A stretch of DNA of 64,000 nt from Mucilaginibacter straminoryzae (GTDB lineage: Bacteria > Bacteroidota > Bacteroidia > Sphingobacteriales > Sphingobacteriaceae): assembly GCF_022953055.1 (NCBI RefSeq), contig NZ_JALJEJ010000008.1:124001-188000 (forward strand). Reading direction: 5' to 3'. Position numbers and translations under genes: made by a program. Position 1 is the stretch's first letter. Each line of letters starts with the position of its first letter. Positions 41,349 through 51,319 of the stretch are shown here, piece after piece. Below the pieces are notes generated by a model. The model was given only the letters and a program-made list of their open reading frames with translations. It did not search any database and was not told the origin of the DNA.

Positions 41349-43250
41349 ATGAGAAGAATCCTGATTTTAATCTTACTTGCCTTTCCATTAGTGATTTTTG
41401 CGCAGCAAAGGCCGCTATCTACACGTAACGAAGCCGCACTAAAACAGTTCGCCTACGCCAACTCGGCCATAGATGTCCGTAAATATGATGAGGCAATTAA
41501 GCTATTAACTACAGCAATAGCAGCTGAGGAACGTTTTATCGAAGCCCATGTTTTATTGGGCGATCTGTACCGTGTGAAACACCAGTACCGCGAAAGCGCC
41601 GACAGCTATTTGAAAGCGATAAACATCAACCCTGAATATAACCAGTCTGTTTATTACAAACTAAGCGAAATGGAGATTGGTGCAGGACGGTACAAGGATG
41701 CACAAATGCACCTGGTAAAATACCTGGCCTACCCATACCTACAAGATAAAGACCGTTTCTACGCAAAAAAAATGGTTGCCGATTGCGATTTTTCTTTAAA
41801 AGCTATGCAAAAACCGGTGCCGTTCAAACCCGTTGCACTTGGGCCGGAAATTAATACAACCGACGATGAATACCTGCCGGTTGCTACCGCCGATGAAAGC
41901 ATGCTGATCTTCACGCGGAAGATTAATAACAACGAAGATTTTTATCGCAGTTTAAAGAAAGCAGGTAAGTGGCAAAAAGCCGAATACCTGAGCCAGCAGA
42001 TCAATACGCCGCAGTATAACGAAGGCGCACAATCCATATCCCAGGATGGGAAATACTTATTTTTCACAGGTTGCAACCGTCCGGATGGCTTAGGTCGTTG
42101 CGATATTTACATCAGCCAGAAAAAAGGCGAAGACTGGTCGAAACCTTTTGATCTGAGTCCGCCGGTAAACAGCGCCGCCTGGGAATCCCAGCCTTCCATC
42201 AGTGCAGATGGGAAAACACTTTACTTTGTAAGCAACCGCAGAGGTGGCTATGGCGGTTACGATATTTGGAAGTCTACCCTCTCTGCCCAGGGCTGGAGCG
42301 AGCCGCAAAACCTTGGCCCTAATATCAATACGGCTTTTGATGAGCAGTCGCCATTCATTCACCCCGATGACAGCACGCTTTATTTTGCATCAAACGGCTG
42401 GCCGGGCATGGGCAATAAAGATTTATTTATCAGCAGGTTGTCCCCTAAAGGCGTCTGGTCTAAACCGGAGAACCTTGGCTACCCGATTAACTCCGGTGGG
42501 GATGAGAATGGTTTAACGATCACTGCAAATGGCAGCTTTGCTTTTTTTGCCTCTAACAACCTTAATCCCGGCCGCAGCGATTTCGACATCTATATGTTTG
42601 AATTACCCGCTGCCATTAAGCCGCATTCGGTTACATATGTAAAAGGAACGGTAACAGATGCTCTTACTAAAAAACCGATCGAAAGCCTGGTAGAGATCAT
42701 TGATCTTGATAATAACCAAAGCGTGTATAAAGATGCCAGTTCTCCCCTACAAGGCGACTTCCTGGCGACTCTTACAAGCGGTAAAAATTATGGTTTAAAT
42801 ATCTCAAGACCGGGTTACTTATTCTATTCGGATAACTTCTCGCTACAGGGACATACGCCAAAAGAACCCTTTGTGATTAACGTCGCGCTTTCGCCGATAG
42901 AAATTGGCAAAAAAGTGGTACTGAAGAATATCTTCTTCGATACCAATCAATACGATCTGAAACCGCAATCAAAGGCAGAGCTTCAGAAGATCATCGAGTT
43001 TTTAAATGCCAATCCCACTGTCCGCGTAGAAATATCGGGCCATACGGACGACGTTGGTAAAGACCAGATCAATCAAACGCTTTCAGAAAACCGGGCAAAA
43101 GCAGTCTACAGTTACTTAACAGCTAACGGAATTGGCGGTGGCAGGCTGGTTTACAAAGGTTATGGAAAAACATTACCGATGGTTCCCAACAGCAACGAAG
43201 AAAACCGTGCCCGCAACAGAAGAACAGAGTTTAAGATTATCGGGAAGTAG
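41349..43250 (+). CDS. PorE-like envelope protein (TPR, PD40, CRD, OmpA)
   Basis: A 633-residue exported protein. The signal peptide is MRRILILILLAFPLVIFAQ; TPR helices cover about residues 25-140 (VLLGDLYRVKHQYRESADSYLKAININPEY); four PD40 blades follow (SISADGKTLYFVSNRRGGYGGYDIW, and DSTLYFASNGWPGMGNKDLF); a carboxypeptidase-like regulatory domain lies at about 425-515; and the OmpA peptidoglycan-binding domain is at the end (EISGHTDD near 560, NRARNRRTEFK). This order matches PorE of the type IX secretion system, but many paralogues share it, so the role is inferred. Confidence 0.8.
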   Translation: MRRILILILLAFPLVIFAQQRPLSTRNEAALKQFAYANSAIDVRKYDEAIKLLTTAIAAEERFIEAHVLLGDLYRVKHQYRESADSYLKAININPEYNQSVYYKLSEMEIGAGRYKDAQMHLVKYLAYPYLQDKDRFYAKKMVADCDFSLKAMQKPVPFKPVALGPEINTTDDEYLPVATADESMLIFTRKINNNEDFYRSLKKAGKWQKAEYLSQQINTPQYNEGAQSISQDGKYLFFTGCNRPDGLGRCDIYISQKKGEDWSKPFDLSPPVNSAAWESQPSISADGKTLYFVSNRRGGYGGYDIWKSTLSAQGWSEPQNLGPNINTAFDEQSPFIHPDDSTLYFASNGWPGMGNKDLFISRLSPKGVWSKPENLGYPINSGGDENGLTITANGSFAFFASNNLNPGRSDFDIYMFELPAAIKPHSVTYVKGTVTDALTKKPIESLVEIIDLDNNQSVYKDASSPLQGDFLATLTSGKNYGLNISRPGYLFYSDNFSLQGHTPKEPFVINVALSPIEIGKKVVLKNIFFDTNQYDLKPQSKAELQKIIEFLNANPTVRVEISGHTDDVGKDQINQTLSENRAKAVYSYLTANGIGGGRLVYKGYGKTLPMVPNSNEENRARNRRTEFKIIGK

Positions 43251-43310
43251 TGTTGAATTAGCAGCTACTTTTCTGATTTTTATCTTTAAAAGAATTTGGT
43301 TCCAAACAAA

Positions 43311-43345
43311 AAACAAGACTGCAAATTTCTTGTGTCTTGTTTCTC
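43311..43345 (+). terminator. Terminator between the PorE-like gene and dnaB
   Basis: AAACAAGAC (43311-43319) and GTCTTGTTT (43334-43342) form a perfect 9-bp stem with a T-rich tail; the surrounding words (TTTCTTGT, TCTCATTTC) recur in the spacer. Confidence 0.6.
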
Positions 43346-43373
43346 ATTTCTTGTCTCTCACTTCTATAATAAT

Positions 43374-44930
43374 TTAGAACGGTGGCTCATCGTCCATTTC
43401 ATCCATTCTCGACGGGCGGATAATAAAGTTATTCGGCTTATCAAAATCTTGTGATGGAGCAAGGCCGGCAGAAGCTGCACCCATCGGGCTAAAGCCGTCT
43501 ATGTTCTGTTCAAGGTCGGTAAATTTCACGTATTTACCTACGAATTTCAAGCGCACGCGGCCAGTTTCACCGTTACGGTGTTTAGCCACAATTACCTCAC
43601 CTACGCCCTGAGTCGGGTTATTATCTTCGTCGAACTCCAGTCCGTAATATTCCGGACGGTATAGGAACAATACCATATCCGCATCCTGCTCAATTGAACC
43701 GGATTCACGTAAGTCGGACAACATCGGGCGTTTAGATCCACCAGGACGATTTTCTACCGCACGGCTCAACTGCGATAGCGCAATAACCGGTACACTTAAT
43801 TCCTTAGCAACGGTTTTTAACGCACGGGAAATACTACCGATCTCCTGCTCGCGGTTGCCGCCCTTACCATCGCTTTTACCATGCATCAACTGTAAGTAGT
43901 CAATGATGATCATCTGGATGTCGTATTGCGATTTCAAACGACGGCATTTGGCGCGGAACTCAAAAATATTCAACGAAGGCGTATCGTCAATAATCAGCGG
44001 GGCTTGTTCTAACCGGCCGATCTTAGAGTGGATTTGCTGCCACTCCCATTCTTCGAGCTGGCCTTTGCGGATCTTCTCCTGCTCTATCTGCGTTTCGCCC
44101 GAGATCAAACGATTTACCAACTGAACAGAGGACATCTCAAGCGAGAACACCACTACCGGTTTGTTAAAATCAACAGCAGCGTTACGGGCGCAACTTAGTA
44201 CGAAGGCCGTTTTACCCATCGCAGGGCGGGCAGCGATAATCACCAGGTCTGATTTCTGCCAGCCGGACGTCATACGGTCAAGCTCGGTAAAGCCAGACGG
44301 CACCCCAGTCAAGCCGTCCTTCTTATCTTTCAACGCCTCTATCTCACGTAGTGACTCGTGCAAGATATCGTCCATCTTCCGCGAATCGCGACGAAGGTTA
44401 TTCTGGGCGATGTCAAAAAGGTTCTTTTCCGCTTTGTCTAACAGATCCAGAACGTCTGTTGTATCCTCATAAGCACTATTAATAATATCAGAAGAGATAC
44501 GGATCAGTTCGCGCTGGATATACTTTTGAATAATGATCCTGGAGTGATATTCAATATTTGCCGCTGAGGCAACACGATTGGTTAGCTCGGTAATGTAATA
44601 AGCGCCACCCACCATTTCCAATTCGCCCTGCTGGCGCAGTTGCGCGGTAACAGTCAAGATATCTACCGGAGACGTTCTTTCAAATAATAAACGAATAGCC
44701 TGAAATATCCGCTGGTGCGCTTCTACATAAAACACCTCCGGCTTCAAAACGTCGATAACGGCAGAAAGCGCATCTTTTTCCAGCATCAGTGCACCAAGCA
44801 CAGCCTCTTCAAGGTCGCGTGCCTGCGGAGGCAATTTTCCAAGCGGGCTGCCGGGAACATTTATTCCTCTGATACGTCTGTCAGCGCCGGTATTATAACG
44901 TCCGGATGGGTTTTCGTTCTCAATAATCAT
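43374..44930 (-). CDS. dnaB: Replicative DNA helicase DnaB
   Basis: A 518-residue RecA-fold hexameric helicase that opens DNA at the replication fork. The N-terminal domain (residues 30-170) is followed by Walker A in AARPAMGKTAFVL, the IIIDYLQLM Walker B region, and the arginine-finger region GSIEQDADMVLFLYRPEYYG. The length is typical for Bacteroidota, with no intein seen. Convergent with the PorE-like gene and divergent from the rRNA methyltransferase gene. Confidence 0.97.
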   Translation of the reverse strand: MIIENENPSGRYNTGADRRIRGINVPGSPLGKLPPQARDLEEAVLGALMLEKDALSAVIDVLKPEVFYVEAHQRIFQAIRLLFERTSPVDILTVTAQLRQQGELEMVGGAYYITELTNRVASAANIEYHSRIIIQKYIQRELIRISSDIINSAYEDTTDVLDLLDKAEKNLFDIAQNNLRRDSRKMDDILHESLREIEALKDKKDGLTGVPSGFTELDRMTSGWQKSDLVIIAARPAMGKTAFVLSCARNAAVDFNKPVVVFSLEMSSVQLVNRLISGETQIEQEKIRKGQLEEWEWQQIHSKIGRLEQAPLIIDDTPSLNIFEFRAKCRRLKSQYDIQMIIIDYLQLMHGKSDGKGGNREQEIGSISRALKTVAKELSVPVIALSQLSRAVENRPGGSKRPMLSDLRESGSIEQDADMVLFLYRPEYYGLEFDEDNNPTQGVGEVIVAKHRNGETGRVRLKFVGKYVKFTDLEQNIDGFSPMGAASAGLAPSQDFDKPNNFIIRPSRMDEMDDEPPF

Positions 44931-45165
44931 TCTCTCTCAGGGTACTTTTAACAGCGCTAAAATAGCAAGCCGGGTGTCAAAGTTAACCATATTTCCCGGC
45001 CGATTTATTAGCCAATAATACACAAGTTGTGTTAGTATCTTTTGTCGACACCATAAGTGGCTGAAATGTAAACCACTGACCGCACTGACATAAACTTTCG
45101 CTTATTTTTAGAAAAAATACTGGCATGACAAATGCTAATCTCAAGGCTACTTTAATAAATATACC

Positions 45166-45173
45166 TACTTTTG
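45166..45173 (+). promoter_or_regulatory. -7 box of the rRNA methyltransferase gene
   Basis: TACTTTTG matches TAnnTTTG, 21 bp upstream of the ATG at 45195. No clear -33 TTTG is seen. Confidence 0.4.
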
Positions 45174-45194
45174 CCGATTAATATTCTTAAAAGC

Positions 45195-45962
45195 ATGTCC
45201 TTCAATCAGTCACCCAGGCGCGAAAGTAATCAGATGGTATTTGGTATCCGTGCAGTAATGGAAGCTATACGTTCTGGTAAAGAAATAGAAGCAGTTTATG
45301 TGCAACGCGGTTTGGGCGGCGGGCTGTATTTAGAATTAAAGAAATTGCTGGCAGAGCGACAGATCACCCCTCAGCAAGTCCCTATTGAGAAACTTAACCG
45401 GATCACGGTTAAAAATCACCAGGGTGTTATCGGTGTTATCTCTCAGATTGTTTATCAAAAGATTGACGACCTGATCCCGATCATCTTCGAAGAAGGACGT
45501 GTTCCCCTAATCCTGGTGTTGGATGGCGTAACCGATGTACGTAATATGGGTGCGATTGCACGTACAGCTGAATGTGCAGGCGTAGACGCCATTATCATCC
45601 CGGCTAAAGGTTCGGCACAGATAACGCCGGATGCTATTAAAACCTCTGCCGGGGCATTATATAAAATCCCGGTTTGCAGACATGAAAACTTCGTGCAGAT
45701 TGTAAAATTTCTACAGGATTCTGGTCTGCAATTAGTCTGCTGCACCGAGAAAACGGAGAACAGCATTTACGATGTGGACTATACCGTTCCCACGGCAATT
45801 ATCATGGGGTCTGAAGAAAGCGGTATCAGGCCTGAACTGATCCGTGTATCAGAACACCTGGCTAAGATCCCGATGTTCGGCGAGATAGAATCCCTTAACG
45901 TTTCTGTGTCTTCGGCAGTAATTATTTACGAAGCGATAAGACAGCGGAACCGCCCGCTCTAA
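45195..45962 (+). CDS. rlmB: 23S rRNA 2'-O-methyltransferase of SpoU/TrmH type
   Basis: A 255-residue SPOUT-fold methyltransferase. The N-terminal substrate-binding region (about residues 12-80) is followed by the trefoil-knot motifs VLDGVTDVRNMGAIARTAE, IIMGSEESGI and LNVSVSSAVIIYEAIRQ. The closest match is RlmB (2'-O-methylation of G2251 in 23S rRNA); other TrmH-type targets cannot be excluded. I used the ATG at 45195; an upstream TTG at 45171 lies at the -7 box and is unlikely. Confidence 0.85.
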   Translation: MSFNQSPRRESNQMVFGIRAVMEAIRSGKEIEAVYVQRGLGGGLYLELKKLLAERQITPQQVPIEKLNRITVKNHQGVIGVISQIVYQKIDDLIPIIFEEGRVPLILVLDGVTDVRNMGAIARTAECAGVDAIIIPAKGSAQITPDAIKTSAGALYKIPVCRHENFVQIVKFLQDSGLQLVCCTEKTENSIYDVDYTVPTAIIMGSEESGIRPELIRVSEHLAKIPMFGEIESLNVSVSSAVIIYEAIRQRNRPL

Positions 45963-46014
45963 ATCTCTTCCTGAAAGGGAGACTTTTTAAAATTCATATG
46001 CACCCCGGGCCAAA

Positions 46015-46045
46015 GCCCTCCCTTTCGGGGAGGGTTGGGAGGGGC
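46015..46045 (+). repeat. REP-like GC-rich palindrome
   Basis: It begins GCCCTCCCTTTCGGGGAGGG and continues TTGGGAGGGGC, the intergenic counterpart of the element inside alaS at 21130-21161. It lies between the rRNA methyltransferase gene and the convergent guanylyltransferase gene and can form a hairpin. Confidence 0.85.
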
Positions 46046-46053
46046 TAATCTCC

Positions 46054-47139
46054 TTAGATATATTTCGTGCCGAACTTCTGTTTAACGTCCGCAACTACTT
46101 GTTTTACATTTTGTTCCTGATCGCGCGGGCAGATCAGCAGAGTATTGTTAGATTCTACTACAATATAATCGTGTAAGCCCTGTAATACCACTAACTTTTC
46201 GCCCGGAACATTTACCATACAGTTAGATGAATCATACATGATCACCTTTTCTGCAGGGATAACAGCGTTGCCTACATAATCCTTTTCAGACAGCTGGTAA
46301 ACAGAAGCCCAGGTACCCAAGTCCGACCAGCCAAATTCAGAAGGCAGCACGTATACGTTTTCTGCTTTCTCCATAATGCCGTAATCGATAGAGATATTCA
46401 CGCAGCGCTGATAGGCAGTACCTACGTAACTACGTTCATTTTCGCCATTATACACTGTGCGGGCATCAGCAAAAATATCATGCATGTCCGGCAAATGCTT
46501 ACCGAAAGATTCCACAATAGCTTTTGCAGACCATACAAAAATACCGGCATTCCAAAGGAAATCGCCACTTTGGATAAAGGTTTTAGCAATATCAAGCGTA
46601 GGCTTTTCGGTAAAGGTTTTCACCTTATGGAAGTCGTTATTTAATCTTTGATCAGTATACTGGATATAACCATAGCCGGTATCCGGGCGAGAAGGCTTAA
46701 TTCCCAGGGTAATCAGGCAGTTATTCTCTTCAGCTGTTTTCATTGACTTGTTGATGCTTTCTACAAAAGCATTCTCATCAAGGATCAAATGGTCTGAAGG
46801 CGCCACTACGATAATAGCATCAGGGTTAAGGCTTTCTATTTTGTAACAGCCGTAAGCCACGCAAGGCGCGGTGTTACGCATTACCGGTTCGGTTAAAACC
46901 TGTTCGTCAGCAATTCCTGGTAGCTGGGTCTTCACCAGGTCGAGGTAGCTCTCATTGGTAACAATGAAAATATTTTCGGCCGGGCATATTTTCAAAAAAC
47001 GATCATACGTGTTCTGTATCAATGTTTTCCCGGTGCCTAAAATGTCAATAAACTGTTTTGGGTGTGAGGTTCGGCTGATCGGCCAAAAACGGCTGCCAAT
47101 ACCGCCAGCCATAATAATGGCGTAATAGTTTTTGTTCAT
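46054..47139 (-). CDS. manC: Mannose-1-phosphate guanylyltransferase
   Basis: A 361-residue nucleotidyltransferase that makes GDP-mannose for surface polysaccharides and glycans. Motifs are AGGIGSRFWPISRTSHPKQF, VAPSDHLILDENAFV, ITLGIKPSRPDTGYGYI and FLWNAGIFVW, followed by a left-handed helix domain. It lacks the C-terminal isomerase domain found in longer bifunctional homologues. Read from the ATG at 47139. Confidence 0.9.
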   Translation of the reverse strand: MNKNYYAIIMAGGIGSRFWPISRTSHPKQFIDILGTGKTLIQNTYDRFLKICPAENIFIVTNESYLDLVKTQLPGIADEQVLTEPVMRNTAPCVAYGCYKIESLNPDAIIVVAPSDHLILDENAFVESINKSMKTAEENNCLITLGIKPSRPDTGYGYIQYTDQRLNNDFHKVKTFTEKPTLDIAKTFIQSGDFLWNAGIFVWSAKAIVESFGKHLPDMHDIFADARTVYNGENERSYVGTAYQRCVNISIDYGIMEKAENVYVLPSEFGWSDLGTWASVYQLSEKDYVGNAVIPAEKVIMYDSSNCMVNVPGEKLVVLQGLHDYIVVESNNTLLICPRDQEQNVKQVVADVKQKFGTKYI

Positions 47140-47384
47140 GAGTGGTTTATCCTAAGCGCAAAAATAAAATAGTATTATGAATTGCAAATTATTTCTCGAC
47201 ACATAAAATAAATATAGATAATTCTACGTATCTTAACTGTACTTTTTGCATCTACTATAACCTCTAAAATATCAAATTGTTCGCGGTAGTATCATTATAT
47301 TGCCATTTATGCACATTTTAAAGGGGATGCTAGCTATTTTTGTTAATTTGTCCGATTGAAAGAAATTGATAGAACAACACCAAA

Positions 47385-49580
47385 ATGATTGAAACAAAAA
47401 AATCACTTTTTGATAACCTGCAGAATTTTTTCGGCTTCGATAACTTCAAGGGTGAGCAGGAAGCGATTATAACAAACATATTGGCTGGGAATGATACTTT
47501 TGTTATTATGCCTACAGGCGGCGGCAAATCTATGTGCTACCAACTGCCGGCCCTGATGAGTGACGGGACAGCCATTGTGATTTCACCTCTTATCGCCTTA
47601 ATGAAAAACCAGGTAGACCAACTGAGAGCCTTCGGCGGGTCTGACAGCATTGCACACTTCCTGAACTCATCCCTTACCAAATCCGAAATCGGAAGGGTGA
47701 AAGAGGATGTTTTAAGCGGTAAAACAAAGTTACTTTATGTAGCGCCCGAGTCTTTAACCAAGCAGGAAAATATAGATTTTTTGCGCTTGAACCATGTGTC
47801 TTTTGTAGCCGTGGATGAAGCCCACTGTATCTCTGAATGGGGGCACGATTTCCGCCCCGAGTATCGTAAGATCAGGCAGGTGATCAGTAATATCGGTGAG
47901 AATATTCCGATCATCGCCCTTACAGCTACTGCAACACCAAAGGTTCAGCATGATATCCAGAAGAACCTGCAAATGAGCAATGCAACGGTTTACAAATCAT
48001 CATTTAATCGTTCTAACTTGTTCTATGAGGTGCGTGCGAAACGGAACGTACTGAAAGAGATCATCAAATTTGTAAAACAAAACCCCGGTAAATCCGGAAT
48101 TATATATTGTTTAAGCCGTAAAAAGGTTGAAGAAGTGGCTGAGGCCCTCACCCTTAACGGCGTTAAAGCCCTTCCCTACCACGCCGGTTTGGATGCAAAG
48201 GTACGTGCCGATACACAGGACAAGTTCCTGATGGAAGACGTAGAGGTGATTGTAGCAACAATCGCTTTTGGTATGGGTATCGATAAACCAGACGTTCGTT
48301 ACGTCATTCACCACGACATGCCTAAAAGCATGGAGGGTTATTACCAGGAAACCGGCCGTGCCGGTCGTGATGGTGGCGAAGGTGTCTGTGTGGCTTTCTA
48401 CTCAGAAAAGGATATCGATAAACTGCAGAAGTTTATGAAGGATAAGCCGGTTTCTGAACGCGAAATCGGCACGCAGATATTGAAAGAAGTGATCGATTAT
48501 GCCGAATCATCCGTATGCCGTCGTAAACAGATCCTGCATTATTTCGGCGAGAACTTCAATGAAGCGGGCTGTAACAACATGTGCGATAATTGCAGTTCGC
48601 ACAAAGAGCAGTTCGACGGCGAAGAGCACCTGCACCAGGCCTTAAGCTTAATTAAACAGCTGGGCGAGAAATTCGACGATAACCATATTGTGAATGTGCT
48701 GATTGGTGAAGACGATTCGCATGTGCATCACTATGAGCACCACTTGCTCGAAAACTTTGGCGCAGGTAAAACCCAGGGTAAAAACTTGTGGAAATCGCTG
48801 CTGCGACAGGCATTACTTGATAACTACATTTCTAAAGACATTGATAATTACGGGTTACTGCACCTGACGGCTAAAGGCAGGGACTTTCTGGAAAATCCGC
48901 ATAGTATCCGGTTTATCATGAACCGCCCGATGGAAGCAGCGGATGATGAAGATGGTGATGAAGGGCCAAAACAGGGTGGAACCGCGCTGGATACCCAACT
49001 GCTGCAAATGCTGAAAGATCTTCGGAAAAAGATTGCCAAGCAGAAGAGTTTGCCGCCATTTGTAGTGTTCCAGGATCCTTCGCTTGAAGAAATGTGTACG
49101 CACTACCCTATCACTATAGACGAGCTGAAACAAATCTCTGGTGTAGGTGCTGGTAAGGCCATGAAGTTTGGTGCACCGTTCATCGAACTAATTAAAAAGT
49201 ATGTAGAGGACAACGATATTGACCGTCCGGTTGATATGGTGATCAAAAGCGCGGCAAACAAGTCTGCGCTGAAGGTTTATATCATTCAGAATATAGACCG
49301 TCACCTGGATCTGGAAGATATTGCCAGCTCTAAGGGATTAACCTACGAGGAAATACTTCGCGAGGTAGAATCTATTGTTAACTCTGGTACAAAATTAAAT
49401 CTGAACTACTACATCAACGAAGTAATTGATGAAGACCGCCAGGAAGAAGTATTTGATTACTTCCGTTCTGCCGAGGTAGATTCTATTGATAACGCCATGG
49501 CAGAATTAGGCTCCGACGATTATACCCGCGAAGAAGTTCAGTTAATGCGTATTAAATTCATGAGCGAGTTAGGAAACTAA
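47385..49580 (+). CDS. recQ: RecQ ATP-dependent DNA helicase
   Basis: A 731-residue 3'-5' helicase of recombination and fork repair. Walker A is MPTGGGKSMCYQLPA, the DEAH box is DEAHCISEWGHDFRPEY, and motif VI is QETGRAGRDG. The RQC zinc region is CRRKQILHYFGENFNEAGCNNMCDNC (about residues 383-408), and an HRDC-type domain lies near 520-600. A C-terminal extension of about 110 acidic residues follows. It stands alone, with a terminator at 49604. Confidence 0.95.
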   Translation: MIETKKSLFDNLQNFFGFDNFKGEQEAIITNILAGNDTFVIMPTGGGKSMCYQLPALMSDGTAIVISPLIALMKNQVDQLRAFGGSDSIAHFLNSSLTKSEIGRVKEDVLSGKTKLLYVAPESLTKQENIDFLRLNHVSFVAVDEAHCISEWGHDFRPEYRKIRQVISNIGENIPIIALTATATPKVQHDIQKNLQMSNATVYKSSFNRSNLFYEVRAKRNVLKEIIKFVKQNPGKSGIIYCLSRKKVEEVAEALTLNGVKALPYHAGLDAKVRADTQDKFLMEDVEVIVATIAFGMGIDKPDVRYVIHHDMPKSMEGYYQETGRAGRDGGEGVCVAFYSEKDIDKLQKFMKDKPVSEREIGTQILKEVIDYAESSVCRRKQILHYFGENFNEAGCNNMCDNCSSHKEQFDGEEHLHQALSLIKQLGEKFDDNHIVNVLIGEDDSHVHHYEHHLLENFGAGKTQGKNLWKSLLRQALLDNYISKDIDNYGLLHLTAKGRDFLENPHSIRFIMNRPMEAADDEDGDEGPKQGGTALDTQLLQMLKDLRKKIAKQKSLPPFVVFQDPSLEEMCTHYPITIDELKQISGVGAGKAMKFGAPFIELIKKYVEDNDIDRPVDMVIKSAANKSALKVYIIQNIDRHLDLEDIASSKGLTYEEILREVESIVNSGTKLNLNYYINEVIDEDRQEEVFDYFRSAEVDSIDNAMAELGSDDYTREEVQLMRIKFMSELGN

Positions 49581-49603
49581 AACTTGCTTCTCCCCTTATA
49601 CTG

Positions 49604-49626
49604 AAGGCCCTTTATGGGCCTTTTTC
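49604..49626 (+). terminator. Terminator after recQ
   Basis: AAGGCCC-TTTAT-GGGCCTT followed by T residues. Confidence 0.85.
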
Positions 49627-49650
49627 GTTTACTTCACTATGGTATTTCGA

Positions 49651-50853
49651 TTAAAAATACCAGCCCACCAATACGCCGATAATGATAATAATGGGTGTTT
49701 TTATTTTGGTGAACTTCAATAACAGGAACGTGGCCAGCATTATGCCATAGAACAACCAATTAAAGCCGAATGGCTTTACAAGCAGGATAAAAGCAGTGAT
49801 CATGAAGCCAACCGAAACGGCGTTGATTCCACTGAGCGAATTTTTAATTCGGGTGATCTTCTTCAGATCTTCCCAAAAAGGAACAATAAACAAAATAAGG
49901 ATCAGCCCGGGCAAATTAATACCAATAAGCGCCACTAACGCGCCCAACACCTGCCCCCCAATCCCATAACCGTTATTCGCAAACGTCATGCTGCCTAGGA
50001 AAGAAGTAAAAGCAAAAGTTGGTCCTGGCAACGCTTGCTGAATGGCGTAACCCGTAAGAAACTCCGTTGGGGTTAAATAGTGTTTTAGTTCTACAAACTC
50101 TGTATACATCAGCGGAACCAACACTTGTCCGCCACCGAAAATCAGGATACCGTTACGGTAAAAGTTCTCGAACATACGAATGGGCAAACTAAAAGGCGAT
50201 GTACGGTTGATGATCGCACCCAGTGCGGCAAACATCAGCAGGATACCAATGAAATAAGCAATCTTATTGGGGTTTACATTTGAATAAAGTTTTACCCGCA
50301 GTTCATTTTCCTGCGGCTGGGTTTCCAGTGCAGAAGAAATAATGCCGCCCAATAAAACCAGTAAAGGGAAGGCATAAGGCGTTTGCAGGATCAGCGTGGC
50401 GATAACGGAACCAACGGCCAGCATCACGCTGACGCGGCTTTTTAAGAACCGTTGTGCGAATGTAAAAGCAGCGTAAGCCACTATACCTACCGCGATAGGC
50501 TGTATAAAACGTATCACCTCTTTAAAGTGTGCTCCTTTTGCAAACAATGAAAAGAAGATCCCAGCAAGGCACATTACCGCGGCTGAGGGCAATATCCAGA
50601 TCAGGAATGTTGCAATAGCAAGCGGTAGGCCCCCTACCTTCCAGGCGACGCCTACCAGCGTCTGCGTAGAGGATGGCCCCGGCAACACCTGGGTAAGTGC
50701 ATTTAATTCCAACAACTCATTTTCGGTAATGTAGTTGCGCTTTTCTACAAACTCGCGCAGTAGCACGGCAATGTGTGCCTGCGGACCGCCGAAAGCTGTA
50801 AAAGTGTAAAGCGCAGCTTCACGAAGAAAAATAAGATGTCGTTTCCTGAACAA
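49651..50853 (-). CDS. chrA: ChrA family chromate/anion transporter
   Basis: A 400-residue membrane protein of the long ChrA type, made of two related halves each with about six membrane segments: TAFGGPQAHIAVL and QVLPGPSSTQ in the first, FGGGQVLVPLM and QALPGPTFAF in the second. The family exports chromate or exchanges related anions; a chromate role here is only by homology. The only possible start before the first domain is TTG (50853), since an in-frame stop lies three codons upstream. It follows the TPR gene by 10 bp. Confidence 0.87.
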   Translation of the reverse strand: MFRKRHLIFLREAALYTFTAFGGPQAHIAVLLREFVEKRNYITENELLELNALTQVLPGPSSTQTLVGVAWKVGGLPLAIATFLIWILPSAAVMCLAGIFFSLFAKGAHFKEVIRFIQPIAVGIVAYAAFTFAQRFLKSRVSVMLAVGSVIATLILQTPYAFPLLVLLGGIISSALETQPQENELRVKLYSNVNPNKIAYFIGILLMFAALGAIINRTSPFSLPIRMFENFYRNGILIFGGGQVLVPLMYTEFVELKHYLTPTEFLTGYAIQQALPGPTFAFTSFLGSMTFANNGYGIGGQVLGALVALIGINLPGLILILFIVPFWEDLKKITRIKNSLSGINAVSVGFMITAFILLVKPFGFNWLFYGIMLATFLLLKFTKIKTPIIIIIGVLVGWYF

Positions 50854-50863
50854 GGTAAATCAA

Positions 50864-51208
50864 TTAATAATCGTCGTCGTCATCCTCGTCGAAGCCTGTA
50901 GCCTGACGGTATGCGCCCTGTAATTCGTTAAACGCGTGATTATCCCTTGCAGTACGTGCAACCTGCATTCCTTTTTCATAAGTGGTAACAGCATCAGGTT
51001 GCCTGCCTAATTGCTCGTATAATTTACCCAGGTGGTAGTAGGTTCCAACATAGTTTGGATGCTTATCTACCAGGCCCTCGTAGTAGCTCAGCGCCTTGTC
51101 CGTGTCCCCCAACCGAAGGAATTCTGTAGCCAGTGCGTACTGCAAAAATTCGTCGTTCGGTTCATTCTTTATAAACTCCAGAAGCTTCTCTAATCGGCCT
51201 GACTGCAT
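50864..51208 (-). CDS. Small TPR protein
   Basis: A 114-residue protein with about two and a half tetratricopeptide repeats: FLQYALATEFLRLGDTDKALSYYEGLVDKHPNYVGTYYHLGKLYEQLGRQPDAVTTYEKG. The C-terminus is acidic (FDEDDDDDY). No signal peptide is seen, so it is probably cytoplasmic. It is upstream of chrA by 10 bp and may be co-transcribed. The partner is unknown. Confidence 0.75.
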   Translation of the reverse strand: MQSGRLEKLLEFIKNEPNDEFLQYALATEFLRLGDTDKALSYYEGLVDKHPNYVGTYYHLGKLYEQLGRQPDAVTTYEKGMQVARTARDNHAFNELQGAYRQATGFDEDDDDDY

Positions 51209-51319
51209 ATTAAACTCTTCCTTTTTTAATTACCTTTGCTAAAACCTATTTATGAATAAACCGTCATGATTATAATTACTCATGACAGCTTCATCACCAT
51301 TTAAAACCAAATTATACTG

